From Collinsella aerofaciens (GTDB lineage Bacteria; Actinomycetota; Coriobacteriia; Coriobacteriales; Coriobacteriaceae), in the NCBI RefSeq assembly GCF_028206995.1, contig NZ_JAQLFL010000013.1, positions 1-41,869 on the forward strand: DNA of 41,869 nt, given 5' to 3'. The translations under genes and the position numbers were made by a program. How positions within the stretch are numbered: position 1 is the stretch's first letter; the number at the start of each line of letters is the position of its first letter. The notes below the pieces were generated by a model. The model made no database searches and was not told the origin of the DNA. It was given only the letters and a program-made list of their open reading frames with translations. Positions 1-8,503 of the stretch are shown in pieces.

Positions 1-110
1 TGGGCACCAGCGAGAAGTACATCTCGATGCTGGAGAGGGGCCAAAGGGAGCTCAAGCCCATAAGGAGGGCCTACGAGGCATGGGTCGAGGCCGGACTTCC
101 GCTCGATTGA
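1..110 (+). CDS. XRE-type helix-turn-helix protein, 3' end only
   Basis: The gene enters from outside the window; 35 whole codons remain, from base 3 to a TGA at 108-110. The first residues, GTSEKYISMLERGQREL, match the recognition helix and following turn of XRE/Cro-type DNA-binding domains (pattern S-x-x-Y-I-S-x-hydrophobic-E-R-G). A short tail ends in AGLPLD. All four arginines are encoded by AGG, whereas the neighbouring genes use mostly CGC or CGT. That suggests a different origin, such as the edge of a mobile element. The role is presumably transcriptional regulation, but the target and full length cannot be seen. It converges on the opp operon, with a strong hairpin between them. Confidence 0.6.
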   Translation, partial: GTSEKYISMLERGQRELKPIRRAYEAWVEAGLPLD

Positions 111-183
111 GACAGGCAGGCCTTCGAGGCCGAGCGCAAAATGGATTCTAAAAAACACCTTGCCAAATAGGAGCGTCAGACCA

Positions 184-232
184 GGAAACCCCCTTATCCG
201 CAGCTCCGAAGGAGCAGGATAAGGGGGTTTCC
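184..232. terminator. bidirectional terminator between the HTH gene and oppF
   Basis: A 16-bp perfect stem (184-199 with 217-232) carries AAACCCCC on one side and GGGGGTTT on the other. Inside it is a second 5-bp stem, GCTCC/GGAGC, closed by GAA. The T-tract lies within the stem base rather than after it. The position, downstream of two convergent genes, fits a shared terminator. Confidence 0.7.
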
Positions 233-288
233 ATGGTCGAGGACGTTCTGAAAACTAAGTCCAGCACGGGCCCGGACGAGAAAACCGA

Positions 289-1317
289 CTACAGGTCGAT
301 GTGCGATTCCTTGATCGGGAACGGCTCCGCGAAGTGGCAGGCGCAGCAGTGACCCGGGGCGACTTCCTTAAACTCGGGAAGTTTCTCGGAGCAGATGCTC
401 TGCGCGATCGGGCAGCGCGTGTGGAAACGGCAGCCGGTCGGCGGATCCAGCGGTGACGGCGGATCGCCGGCGAGGATGATGCGCTTACGGGTCTTCTGGA
501 TATCAGGATCGGGAACCGGCACGGCAGACAGCAGCGACTGCGTGTACGGATGGTGAGGCTCGCTATAGAGCGTCTTCCAGTCCGAAACCTCGACCATCTT
601 ACCCAGATACATAACGGCGACGCGATCGGAGATGTGCTGCACGACGGACAAGTCGTGGGCGATAAACAGATATGCGGTACCGAACTTGTCCTGCAGCTCC
701 TTGAGCAGGTTCAAAACCTGGGCCTGAATGGACACATCCAGAGCAGAAACCGGCTCGTCGCAGATAATCAGCTTGGGCTTCAGAGCGAACGCGCGGGCAA
801 TGCCAACACGCTGACGCTGACCGCCGGAGAACTCATGAGGATAGCGGTTAATGTGCTCGGGGTTCAGTCCGACAACGTCGAGAAGCTCGCGGACACGCTC
901 AATGCGCTCTTCCTTGGTGCCCACGCCGTGAATGGTCATGGGCTCGGAGACGATCTCGCCGATGGTCATACGGGGATTGAGCGAAGCATAGGGATCCTGG
1001 AAGATGAACTGCATCTCGCGACGCATGTCCTTGATCTCATGCTTGCTCATCTCGGCAACATCTTTACCCTGGAAGAACACCTTACCGGCGGTCGGCTTGG
1101 TCAGGCGCATGATGGTGCGACCCGTCGTGGACTTACCGCAACCAGACTCACCAACCAGACCAAAGGTCTCGCCCGGATAAATCTCGAACGAAATGTCATT
1201 TACTGCAGAGACGACACGCTTGGAGAAGCGCTTGGCGAACATGCCGGACTCAGCGGGGAACTCCTTAGAGAGGTGCTCGACCTTCAGCAGCGGAGTACGC
1301 TCGTTGGTATCTGCCAT
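289..1317 (-). CDS. oppF: oligopeptide ABC transporter ATPase OppF
   Basis: One of the two cytoplasmic ATPases that power oligopeptide import. The 342-residue protein has Walker A GESGCGKS (residues 56-63), a Q-loop FQDP, signature FSGGQRQR and Walker B LIICDEP. Its C-terminus carries the cysteine-bearing oligopeptide/dipeptide transporter tail (CRFHTRCP, then two more cysteines in CCACH), a region that holds an Fe-S cluster in some OppD-type proteins. The ATG shares one base with the oppD stop (TAATG), so the pair is probably translationally coupled. It is the last gene of oppABCDF, 57 bp before the terminator. Substrate specificity cannot be read from the ATPase. Confidence 0.93.
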   Translation of the reverse strand: MADTNERTPLLKVEHLSKEFPAESGMFAKRFSKRVVSAVNDISFEIYPGETFGLVGESGCGKSTTGRTIMRLTKPTAGKVFFQGKDVAEMSKHEIKDMRREMQFIFQDPYASLNPRMTIGEIVSEPMTIHGVGTKEERIERVRELLDVVGLNPEHINRYPHEFSGGQRQRVGIARAFALKPKLIICDEPVSALDVSIQAQVLNLLKELQDKFGTAYLFIAHDLSVVQHISDRVAVMYLGKMVEVSDWKTLYSEPHHPYTQSLLSAVPVPDPDIQKTRKRIILAGDPPSPLDPPTGCRFHTRCPIAQSICSEKLPEFKEVAPGHCCACHFAEPFPIKESHIDL

Positions 1318-2408
1318 TACGCCTCGCCTCCCTTCTTGGAATCCTTGCGCGTACGGGACGTCTCAGGAGCGTTCTTGAGGAACTCGGGGTCACCGGAGTA
1401 GTGGCACGCAGAGTAATGACCAGACTCGGTGACAACGCGCTCGGGGCGCTGCTTGCGGCACTTGTCCGTCGCATAGGGACAACGAGGAGAGAAGACGCAG
1501 CCCTCAGGCAGGTTCATGAGCGAAGGCGGGTTGCCGTGAATCGGCGTAAGCGGCTTCTTCTCTTCGATGGCCTGCTCCGGGATGGAGCGGATAAGGCCCC
1601 AGGTGTAGGGGTGGCGGCTCTCGTAGAAGATTTCCTCAGCAGTACCGAACTCGACGGGACGGCCGGCGTACATAACCATGATCTTATCGGCCATATCGGC
1701 AACGACGCCCAGGTCATGGGTAATCATGATGATGGCGTTGCCGTTCTTCTCCTGCATTTCCTGCATAAGCTCAATAATCTGAGCCTGGATGGTAACGTCC
1801 AGAGCAGTCGTGGGCTCGTCGGCAATCAGAATATCGGGATCGCAGGCAAGAGCCATAGCAATCATGACGCGCTGACGCATACCGCCAGAGAACTGGTGCG
1901 GATACTCATTGACGCGCTTCTCGGGCTCGGGAATGCCAACGAGGTCCAAAAGCTCGGTGGCGCGCTTGAGCGCCTCCTGCTTGGAGTAGCCACGGTGCAG
2001 ACGAAGGCCCTCGCCCACCTGCTTGCCGATCTTATAGACCGGGTTCAAGGAGGTCATAGGATCCTGGAAGATCATCGCGATATCGTTGCCGCGAATATGC
2101 TGCATCTCTTCCTCGGTCATTTCGAGGATGGAGCGGCCGCGATAGCGAACGTCGCCGCCCTCGATCTTTCCCGGAGGCATCGAGATAAGGCCCATGATGG
2201 TCATGGCGGTCACGGACTTACCGGAGCCGGACTCACCGACGACACCCAGGGTCTCGCCGCGATCGAGCGTGTAGGAGACACCGTCGACAGCGCGAACGAC
2301 GCCATCCTCGGTGTGGAAATACATCTTAAGGTCATCGACCTCGAGCAGATGCTGGCCCTCGGGAACCGGCTGGTCCTTCAGGTCCACATAGTTCTTGTTC
2401 TTCTTCAT
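1317..2408 (-). CDS. oppD: oligopeptide ABC transporter ATPase OppD
   Basis: Partner ATPase of OppF; 363 residues. Walker A GESGSGKS is at 58-65, Q-loop FQDPMTS near 115, signature FSGGMRQR at 173-180 and Walker B ILIADEPT near 194-200. The C-terminal segment GCVFSPRCP followed by two further cysteines is the family's cysteine tail, intact here. It starts 2 bp after the oppC stop and overlaps oppF by one base. The D/F order follows from gene order and the closer match to OppD-type sequence. Confidence 0.93.
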   Translation of the reverse strand: MKKNKNYVDLKDQPVPEGQHLLEVDDLKMYFHTEDGVVRAVDGVSYTLDRGETLGVVGESGSGKSVTAMTIMGLISMPPGKIEGGDVRYRGRSILEMTEEEMQHIRGNDIAMIFQDPMTSLNPVYKIGKQVGEGLRLHRGYSKQEALKRATELLDLVGIPEPEKRVNEYPHQFSGGMRQRVMIAMALACDPDILIADEPTTALDVTIQAQIIELMQEMQEKNGNAIIMITHDLGVVADMADKIMVMYAGRPVEFGTAEEIFYESRHPYTWGLIRSIPEQAIEEKKPLTPIHGNPPSLMNLPEGCVFSPRCPYATDKCRKQRPERVVTESGHYSACHYSGDPEFLKNAPETSRTRKDSKKGGEA

Positions 2409-2410
2409 CC

Positions 2411-3346
2411 TTATGCGTCCTTCATCTTGACGTCGAGGGCGTCGCGCAGACCATCACCCAGCAGGGTGAAGGCGAGCACCGTCGAGAGAATTGCCAGACC
2501 GGGCATGATCATCATCCAGGGAGCAGTCAGAAGATACTGCTGACCGTCCTGAATCATGGAGCCCCACGAAGGCGTAGGCGGAATAACGCCCATGCCGAGG
2601 AAGGACAGTGCGGACTCGGTCAGAATGGCGCCACCAATGTTCATGGTCGCGTAGACCACGATGGAGGCAACGGAGTTCGGGAAAATGTGACGCACGACGA
2701 TACGAGCATCAGATGCACCCATCGCGCGCGCAGCGTCAACATAGTCGTTTTCCTTGACCGTCAAGATTGCAGAGCGGAAGACGCGAGCAATCGAAGGCCA
2801 GCCGAGAATACCGATGGCGATAAAGACGTTCTGAAGACCACGGCCGATAACGGCGATCATGGCGACGACGAACAGCACGTACGGGAACGCTAGGAAGATA
2901 TCCGCACAGCGCATGATGATCGTATCCCAGATGCCGCCGTAGAAACCGGCCAGAGCACCCATGACCAGACCGATCAACGTGGAGATCGCAGTGGCCATAA
3001 TACCGACGGAAAGCGAAACGCGTGCACCGTAGATAACGCGGACGAGGATGTCACGACCAAGGGCGTCGGTGCCAAACGGGTGCTCCGCACACGGAGCCAG
3101 CAGCGACGTCTGGGCCATGGTAGTCGAGTCGGAAGCCGTCGGCGAACCGAGCCAGGGCTTAGCCCACAGATCTGCGGTCAGGGCAACCACAACGACGATG
3201 ATGATCCAGCAGACACCGATAACGGCGAGCTTGTTCTTACGAAGACGCTTAAAAGCGTCGCCCCACAGCGTGCGGGACTTGGCGGGAGCAGATGCGGCCT
3301 TGGTGGCGGTAGCCTGCTCCTGAGACTGAGAATCAGTTTCCTGCAT
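2411..3346 (-). CDS. oppC: oligopeptide ABC transporter permease OppC
   Basis: Inner-membrane permease of the DppC/OppC type, 311 residues. An N-terminal cytoplasmic stretch is followed by a first membrane helix (about 37-57) and the conserved segment HPFGTDALGRDILVRV before the core helices. The EAA loop that contacts the ATPase is VDAARAMGASDARIVVRHIF. The C-terminus (GDGLRDALDVKMKDA) is typical. An AGGGAGGTACG ribosome site precedes the ATG. It follows oppB by 14 bp and pairs with OppB to form the channel. Confidence 0.93.
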   Translation of the reverse strand: MQETDSQSQEQATATKAASAPAKSRTLWGDAFKRLRKNKLAVIGVCWIIIVVVVALTADLWAKPWLGSPTASDSTTMAQTSLLAPCAEHPFGTDALGRDILVRVIYGARVSLSVGIMATAISTLIGLVMGALAGFYGGIWDTIIMRCADIFLAFPYVLFVVAMIAVIGRGLQNVFIAIGILGWPSIARVFRSAILTVKENDYVDAARAMGASDARIVVRHIFPNSVASIVVYATMNIGGAILTESALSFLGMGVIPPTPSWGSMIQDGQQYLLTAPWMMIMPGLAILSTVLAFTLLGDGLRDALDVKMKDA

Positions 3347-3360
3347 GAGACGTACCTCCC

Positions 3361-4398
3361 TTAGGCCTTATCCGACGGACCGCCAAGGCGGATGCGCGGG
3401 TCGAGGAATGCATAGCTAATGTCGACGAGCAGGTTGATCACCATGACGACGACGACGATGAGCGTAACGCCGCCCATAACGATGGGCCAGTCACGCATGC
3501 TAATGGCGCGATAGACCTCATAGCCGATACCGGGCCAGTTAAAGACCGTCTCGGTCAGGATGGCGCCCGAAAGCATGCCACCGAAGTCGACACCAATATA
3601 GGTAACGACGGGGATGAGTGCATTCTTAAGCGCATGCTTGATGATGATCGCGCGATTGGAGAGACCCTTGGCCTTTGCCGTGCGGATGTAATCCTGGTTC
3701 ATGACGTCGAGCAGCTGCGAGCGCATAATGCGGGCGGCGTAAGCGGTCGAAACCGAAGCCAGCGTAATGGTCGGGAGCACATAGTGCATCCAATCCTGAT
3801 ACTGAGAGCTGGAACCACCGGCACCCGAGATCGGCATGGAGAATGCACCGCCCGTGGCGTCCTTGAGGATGACGCCAAAGAACAGTTGCAGCAACATACC
3901 GAGCCAGAAGGCCGGGACGGCAACGAGGATCGACGTGGTGAGCGTTACCAAAATATCCCAGAAGGAATAACGCTTTACCGCCGAAATGATACCCGCACCG
4001 ATACCCATGATTGCCTCGAGCACGATGGCGCACGCGGCAAGTTTGACCGTATACGGATACTTCTGGGCAAAGATTTCCGTAACCGGCAGCTTACGCTGAT
4101 ACGAATTGCCCAGATCGCCATGAAGCAGGCCGTTCATGTAATACAAATAACGGTCCACGAGCGACGTTTGAACGGGGTCGCCGTTCTCGTCAAGAATCGC
4201 GTTGCCGTCCTCGTCCGACTGGACCAGGTGATAGCGGACGCGAAGCTGAAGCTCCACCTCGGGGGACAGAGCCTTGTCTCCACCGATCAGCTTGATCGGA
4301 TCTCCCGGCACGATATTCTGGAGGGCGAACAGAATCAGCGTAACGCCCAAAAACACCGGGATGAACTGAAGCACACGTTTAACGATGTACTTACCCAT
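3361..4398 (-). CDS. oppB: oligopeptide ABC transporter permease OppB
   Basis: Inner-membrane permease of the DppB/OppB type, 345 residues, longer than the usual roughly 305-320. The start MGKYIVKRVLQFIPVFLGVT, the NIVPGDP motif after helix 1 and the EAA loop around RTAKAKGLSNRAIIIKHALK identify the family. The extra length lies in the extracytoplasmic loop between helices 1 and 2, where residues 61-75 form an acidic stretch rich in Asp, Asn and Gly. It is separated from oppA by 156 bp containing a hairpin, so it may be expressed less than oppA. Confidence 0.93.
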   Translation of the reverse strand: MGKYIVKRVLQFIPVFLGVTLILFALQNIVPGDPIKLIGGDKALSPEVELQLRVRYHLVQSDEDGNAILDENGDPVQTSLVDRYLYYMNGLLHGDLGNSYQRKLPVTEIFAQKYPYTVKLAACAIVLEAIMGIGAGIISAVKRYSFWDILVTLTTSILVAVPAFWLGMLLQLFFGVILKDATGGAFSMPISGAGGSSSQYQDWMHYVLPTITLASVSTAYAARIMRSQLLDVMNQDYIRTAKAKGLSNRAIIIKHALKNALIPVVTYIGVDFGGMLSGAILTETVFNWPGIGYEVYRAISMRDWPIVMGGVTLIVVVVMVINLLVDISYAFLDPRIRLGGPSDKA

Positions 4399-4428
4399 AC
4401 CACTCCCCTATCTAGGGATTAACCTAAA

Positions 4429-4458
4429 TGGGATGCCGATCGCCAGACCGGCATCCCA
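4429..4458 (-). terminator. intercistronic hairpin between oppA and oppB
   Basis: A perfect 10-bp stem, TGGGATGCCG with CGGCATCCCA, closes a 10-nt loop. On the transcribed minus strand it is followed only by ATTTAGG, a weak T-tract. Such hairpins after a binding-protein gene commonly cause partial termination or protect the upstream mRNA, giving excess binding protein. That role is inferred. Confidence 0.55.
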
Positions 4459-4554
4459 AAATTACCATCAGCCAGTTTACCCCAGGTTAGGGAGAACTGT
4501 ATGTTTCCCATGAGGTCTACGTAAATACTTGACCCTCACGGAAGCTGCAAACTC

Positions 4555-6231
4555 TTAGGCGAGCTCAGCGGTACCCAGATCGGCATGCTTCTGCGGATCG
4601 ACATAGAGGTGCTTGATGCGATCGGAGCCGACGATGGTGTGCGTGTAGAACATAATCGGGATGACCGGGCAGTCGGCAGCGACCATTGCGTCGGCCTCCT
4701 GCATCTTAGCGACGCGCTCCTCGTCGTCAACAATAGTACGAGCCTCGTCGACCTTGGCGTCGAACTCGGGGTTGTTGTAACCGGAGCGGTTGTCGCCACC
4801 GAGGGAGTCGGAGTGGAACAGCGGATACAGGAAGTTGTCCATGATCGGGTAGTCGGCAATCCAACCCAGACGACCGAACTGATAGTTAAAGTTCTGATAC
4901 TGCTCGAGCAGGGCAGACCACTCAGGGGTATCGGAGACAGCGGTAACGCCAACCTTGGCGAGGTCGCCGATGATGGACTCCATGATCTCCTTGTGACCGC
5001 CGTCCTGGTTGTAGGAAAGGGTCACGCTAATGCCACGATCCCCGTTAGCGCCAGCGGGAGCAACCTTGTCGAGGTACTCGTTGGCCTTGTCGACATCGTA
5101 GGCGCAGAACTCCCATGCGCCCTCCTTGTAGCCATCGATGCCCGGAGGAACAATGCCGTCGGCGGGGGTACGGGTACCCTTGTAGATGGTCTTGCAGATG
5201 GCCTCACGGTTAATGGCCAGGGAGATACCCCTGCGCAGGTCGGCGTTGTTGAACGGCTCGGCCGTGGTGTTGCAGGTCAGGTAGTAGGTGGAAGGCTCGG
5301 CGCCGAGCAGCATGCGCTCGCCGTCACCCATGGTGTAGCCGTCCTTGGACACGCCGCGGTCCTTCTTGGCGGCATCGATCTGAGCAACGGGAACGTCGCA
5401 GACATCGAGGTTACCGGCCTGGAACTCCTTGTAAGCAGTCTCCATGTCCTTGATGACCTGGAAGTGGATACCATCGATCTTGGCCTTGTCGCCATAGTAA
5501 TCGTCGAACTTCTTGAGGTTGATCTCCTGACCATCCTCCCACTTGCCGTCCATCATGAACGGGCCGTTACCGACCGGTGCAAGATAGAAGCTCTTGACAT
5601 CGGACTCGGCGCACTCGGGAACCGGGGCCAGAGCCGGGTGAGAGGCGACGAAGGGGAAGTCGGCGTAAGCGGAAGACAGCTTGACGACGAGGGTCTCATC
5701 GTCGGGGCAGGTAACACCGCTGAGCTCGGTAGCGTTACCGGCAAGCAGATCGTCATAGCCCTCGACCATGGAAAGGTGATAGGAGACCTCGGAAGGGCCA
5801 TACTCGGTAGCGATGGCCGACTTGGTGTTGACCAGACGCTCCCAACCGAGCTTGAAGGACTTGGAGGTAACGTCGTCACCGTTGTGGAACTTGGCCTTCT
5901 TGATCTTGAAGGTAAACTCGGTGGCGTCGTCGTTGGCCTCAAAGGACTCGCAAGCCAGCGGAACGATCTCGCCCTTCTCGGCGTCATAAGAGGTCAGAGC
6001 GTCAAAGAGCTGGTACTCGACCTGAGTGCCCTGGTCCTCCTGGACATTGTAGGGGTCGATGCAGACCGGGTTGTTGATGTAGAAGTTCAGCGTCGAACCG
6101 GACTCAGAACCGGAAGCGTCGCCACCCTTCTTGCCGCATGCGGCAAGAAAAGCCATGGAGCTCGCAGCAAGGGTGCCGCCAACAAAGGCGCGACGACCCA
6201 TAACGGGCTGGTGGAACATAGAATCAGCCAT
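4555..6231 (-). CDS. oppA: oligopeptide-binding lipoprotein OppA
   Basis: Extracytoplasmic substrate-binding protein of the SBP_bac_5 family, 558 residues. The start at MADSMFHQ is chosen because AAGGAGG lies 5 bp upstream; an in-frame ATG 48 bp earlier has no such site. The N-terminus has a twin-arginine pair (GRRAFVGG), a hydrophobic stretch and the lipobox LAAC. It is therefore predicted to be a lipoprotein exported folded by the Tat route. The mature part begins with a Gly/Ser-rich linker and contains family segments such as VSTLNFYINN-type strands, FKIKKAKFHNGDDVT and LRRGISLAINREAI. It is first in the opp operon. Peptide specificity is unknown. Confidence 0.9.
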   Translation of the reverse strand: MADSMFHQPVMGRRAFVGGTLAASSMAFLAACGKKGGDASGSESGSTLNFYINNPVCIDPYNVQEDQGTQVEYQLFDALTSYDAEKGEIVPLACESFEANDDATEFTFKIKKAKFHNGDDVTSKSFKLGWERLVNTKSAIATEYGPSEVSYHLSMVEGYDDLLAGNATELSGVTCPDDETLVVKLSSAYADFPFVASHPALAPVPECAESDVKSFYLAPVGNGPFMMDGKWEDGQEINLKKFDDYYGDKAKIDGIHFQVIKDMETAYKEFQAGNLDVCDVPVAQIDAAKKDRGVSKDGYTMGDGERMLLGAEPSTYYLTCNTTAEPFNNADLRRGISLAINREAICKTIYKGTRTPADGIVPPGIDGYKEGAWEFCAYDVDKANEYLDKVAPAGANGDRGISVTLSYNQDGGHKEIMESIIGDLAKVGVTAVSDTPEWSALLEQYQNFNYQFGRLGWIADYPIMDNFLYPLFHSDSLGGDNRSGYNNPEFDAKVDEARTIVDDEERVAKMQEADAMVAADCPVIPIMFYTHTIVGSDRIKHLYVDPQKHADLGTAELA

Positions 6232-6372
6232 GCCATCCTCCTTATGAGATAGGACAATGAAATGTTCAGTCGGACACATGTCGAAACAATCCGATCCGAA
6301 CCATCAAAACGCCGCCCGCTGCTATGGCTGGTTATGCACAACGGACCAACGTTTTGCAATACAGTAGCGCAT

Positions 6373-6404
6373 TTTATACACGATTTGGGGCTAATTCCGG
6401 TTAA
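6373..6404 (-). promoter_or_regulatory. weak candidate promoter of the opp operon
   Basis: On the minus strand TATAAA (6373-6378) lies 20 bp after TTAACC (6399-6404). The spacer is long and the -35 match poor, so only the -10 is convincing. The rest of 6232-6472 is AT-richer than coding DNA and shows no gene. Confidence 0.3.
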
Positions 6405-6472
6405 CGGTCGAGAATTTCTTTAGTTGGGCGAAGTATGTGAGGATATTTTGACTCTGTTACAAATATGTAAAC

Positions 6473-6504
6473 AAAAAGGGTCCCGCACTTACGGGACCCT
6501 TTTT
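6473..6504. terminator. secG terminator
   Basis: A 13-bp perfect stem, AAAAAGGGTCCCG with CGGGACCCTTTTT, closes a 6-nt loop. It gives a T-run on both strands, so it can act in either direction. It lies 21 bp downstream of the secG stop and separates that operon from opp. Confidence 0.9.
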
Positions 6505-6525
6505 GAATATTTATGCGGCTCGTGC

Positions 6526-6780
6526 TTAGTAGCCGACGATGCCCTGCGGGAAGAAGAACATGCACAGCACGACGCACACGGCAAACACGACAGCCATGAT
6601 GACGGTCAGGCGGTCGAGGTTCTGTTCCATAACGCCTGTGGCAGAGCTGGAGTTATACAGCGAGCTAGCAATCATATCCGAAACGCCGGTACCCTTACCG
6701 GAATGCATCAGGACGAGAATCGTCAGCGCCACGGCAGAGACAGCCCAAACGACAAACAGAAGAATCTGGAACGGACCCAT
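6526..6780 (-). CDS. secG: preprotein translocase subunit SecG
   Basis: Small membrane subunit of the SecYEG channel, 84 residues. Two membrane helices (about 5-25 and 58-78) flank a short loop containing the SecG-typical HSGKGTGVSDMI, with polar residues and a Ser-rich stretch after it. A TTAAGGAG-type ribosome site precedes the ATG. secG directly follows the glycolytic operon, as in many actinobacteria and firmicutes. A terminator-like hairpin lies between it and gpmI, so it may have its own promoter. Confidence 0.93.
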   Translation of the reverse strand: MGPFQILLFVVWAVSAVALTILVLMHSGKGTGVSDMIASSLYNSSSATGVMEQNLDRLTVIMAVVFAVCVVLCMFFFPQGIVGY

Positions 6781-6884
6781 AGATAAGCTCCTTAATAGAA
6801 CAGTTCAAACTCCAGTACTGTACCACAACCCCCAGCACTCCCCCACCCGCCATTTAGGTATGGGGCAGAAATGGCAGAAATATT

Positions 6885-6919
6885 AAAAAGGGGATTGTCC
6901 AGTCGTGGACAACCCCCTT
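6885..6919 (-). terminator. terminator downstream of gpmI
   Basis: The stem AAGGGGaTTGTCC pairs with GGACAAcCCCCTT with one mismatch around a 6-nt loop. On the minus strand it is followed by TTTTTAATATT. It ends the gap-pgk-tpiA-gpmI transcript before secG. Confidence 0.85.
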
Positions 6920-6944
6920 ACTAGAAAACGGTATTTGTTTTCTA

Positions 6945-8498
6945 TTAGGCCTCGGTGGCGAGCACGCGACCCGTCATCTCGGCGGAAGGCTCAATACCAG
7001 CCATGGTGAGCATGGTCGGAGCGATATCGGAAAGACGGCCGTCCTCGATACCGGTGAGCTTGGCCTTCTCATCAACGATGATGAACGGCACACGGTTGGT
7101 GGTGTGAGCCGTAAACGGATGCTTGGAACCGTCGGAAGCAACGTCAAACATGTGATCGGCGTTGCCGTGGTCGGCGGTAATCAGTGCAAAGCCGCCCTTG
7201 GCGAGAATCGCCGGGACAACCTTGGACAGGGCATCGTCAACAGCCTCGACAGCCTTAACGGCAGCGTCGAAGACACCGGTGTGACCAACCATGTCGCAGT
7301 TCGCGAAGTTCACGATGTAGAAATCAGCGCGATCCTCGTTGATGGCGGCGACGAGCTTCTCGGTAACCTCGGGAGCGCTCATCTCGGGCTGCAGATCGTA
7401 GGTAGCAACCTTGGGGGAAGCGACGAGCACGCGCTCCTCGCCCTCCTTGGGCTCCTCGATGCCACCGTTGAGGAAGAACGTCACGTGGGCGTACTTCTCG
7501 GTCTCGGCAGTGTGCAGCTGCTTCAGGCCATTGGCGGCGATAACGTCGGCCAGGACGTTCTCGGGGAACGTCTTGGGGAAGGCGACCTCGACGTCAAACG
7601 TCGGATCATACTCGGTCATCGTCACAAAGTGCGAAAGCTTGATCTGCTCGCGCTCAAAGCCGTCGAACTCCTTGTCCGTGAACACGCGGGTCATCTGACG
7701 AGCGCGGTCGGGACGGAAGTTGAAGAAGATGGCCGCGTCGCCCTCGTGAATGCCCTCGTTGTGGGCAGCGAAGGGCTCGACGAACTCGTCGCCGCGCGGG
7801 TCCTTCTCGTAGTAGGCCTTGATACCGGCAACGGGGTCGGTATCAGCATCGGACGCGTTGACCATGACGTCGTAGGCGCGCTGGATGCGCTCCCAACGAT
7901 TATCGCGGTCCATGGCCCAATAACGGCCCGAGACGGTGGCAACGCGAGCGTCGCAACCGGTCTCCTCGGAGATCTTAGCCAGGAAGGCGCAGAACTCACT
8001 CATGTAACCGGCACCGGACTGCGGGTCAACGTCGCGACCATCCATGAAGGCGTGGACGCGAACGGTCTTGACACCGTGCTCGGCAGCCATCTTGACCAGA
8101 GCCTCGACGTGGTTCATGTGAGAATGAACACCGCCAGGGCTCATAAGGCCCATGAGGTGGAGAGTCTTACCGTCAGCCTTGACATCGTCCATAGCCTTGA
8201 CGAAAACCTCGTTCTTGGCGATGGAGCCGTCCTTGATGGCATTGTTGATGCGCGAAAGCTCCTGGAACACGATGCGGCCGGCACCGATGTTGAGGTGACC
8301 CACCTCGGAGTTACCCATCTGGCCGTCGGGAAGGCCCACGTCCTCGCCCGAAGCACCGAGCGTGGTGTGGGGGTACTTCTCGTACAGGCCATCAAGGAAG
8401 GGCGTCTTGGCAGCGGCGACGGCGTTCTCGCCATCGGCCGGAGCAAGGCCGCAGCCATCCATGATAATCAGGAGTGCAGGAAGATGACGTTGTGCCAT
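6945..8498 (-). CDS. gpmI: 2,3-bisphosphoglycerate-independent phosphoglycerate mutase
   Basis: Converts 3-phosphoglycerate to 2-phosphoglycerate in glycolysis, using two metal ions, usually Mn, and a phosphoserine intermediate. The 517-residue length is normal for iPGM. The N-terminal LLIIMDGCG gives the metal-binding Asp14, and GQMGNSEVGHLNIGAGR carries the nucleophile Ser64. Later motifs are HAFMDGRDVDP, FFNFRPDRARQ, NCDMVGHTG and ITADHGNAD, the remaining metal and substrate ligands. The start lies 5 bp downstream of the tpiA stop, so it is part of the same operon. This is the cofactor-independent type, unrelated to GpmA. Confidence 0.96.
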   Translation of the reverse strand: MAQRHLPALLIIMDGCGLAPADGENAVAAAKTPFLDGLYEKYPHTTLGASGEDVGLPDGQMGNSEVGHLNIGAGRIVFQELSRINNAIKDGSIAKNEVFVKAMDDVKADGKTLHLMGLMSPGGVHSHMNHVEALVKMAAEHGVKTVRVHAFMDGRDVDPQSGAGYMSEFCAFLAKISEETGCDARVATVSGRYWAMDRDNRWERIQRAYDVMVNASDADTDPVAGIKAYYEKDPRGDEFVEPFAAHNEGIHEGDAAIFFNFRPDRARQMTRVFTDKEFDGFEREQIKLSHFVTMTEYDPTFDVEVAFPKTFPENVLADVIAANGLKQLHTAETEKYAHVTFFLNGGIEEPKEGEERVLVASPKVATYDLQPEMSAPEVTEKLVAAINEDRADFYIVNFANCDMVGHTGVFDAAVKAVEAVDDALSKVVPAILAKGGFALITADHGNADHMFDVASDGSKHPFTAHTTNRVPFIIVDEKAKLTGIEDGRLSDIAPTMLTMAGIEPSAEMTGRVLATEA

Positions 8499-8503
8499 AT
8501 GTC

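Noticed and set aside
4585..6252. A long plus-strand open frame of 555 codons opposite oppA
   Set aside because: Same codon-bias effect; no ribosome site, no recognisable domain, and the minus-strand OppA is certain.
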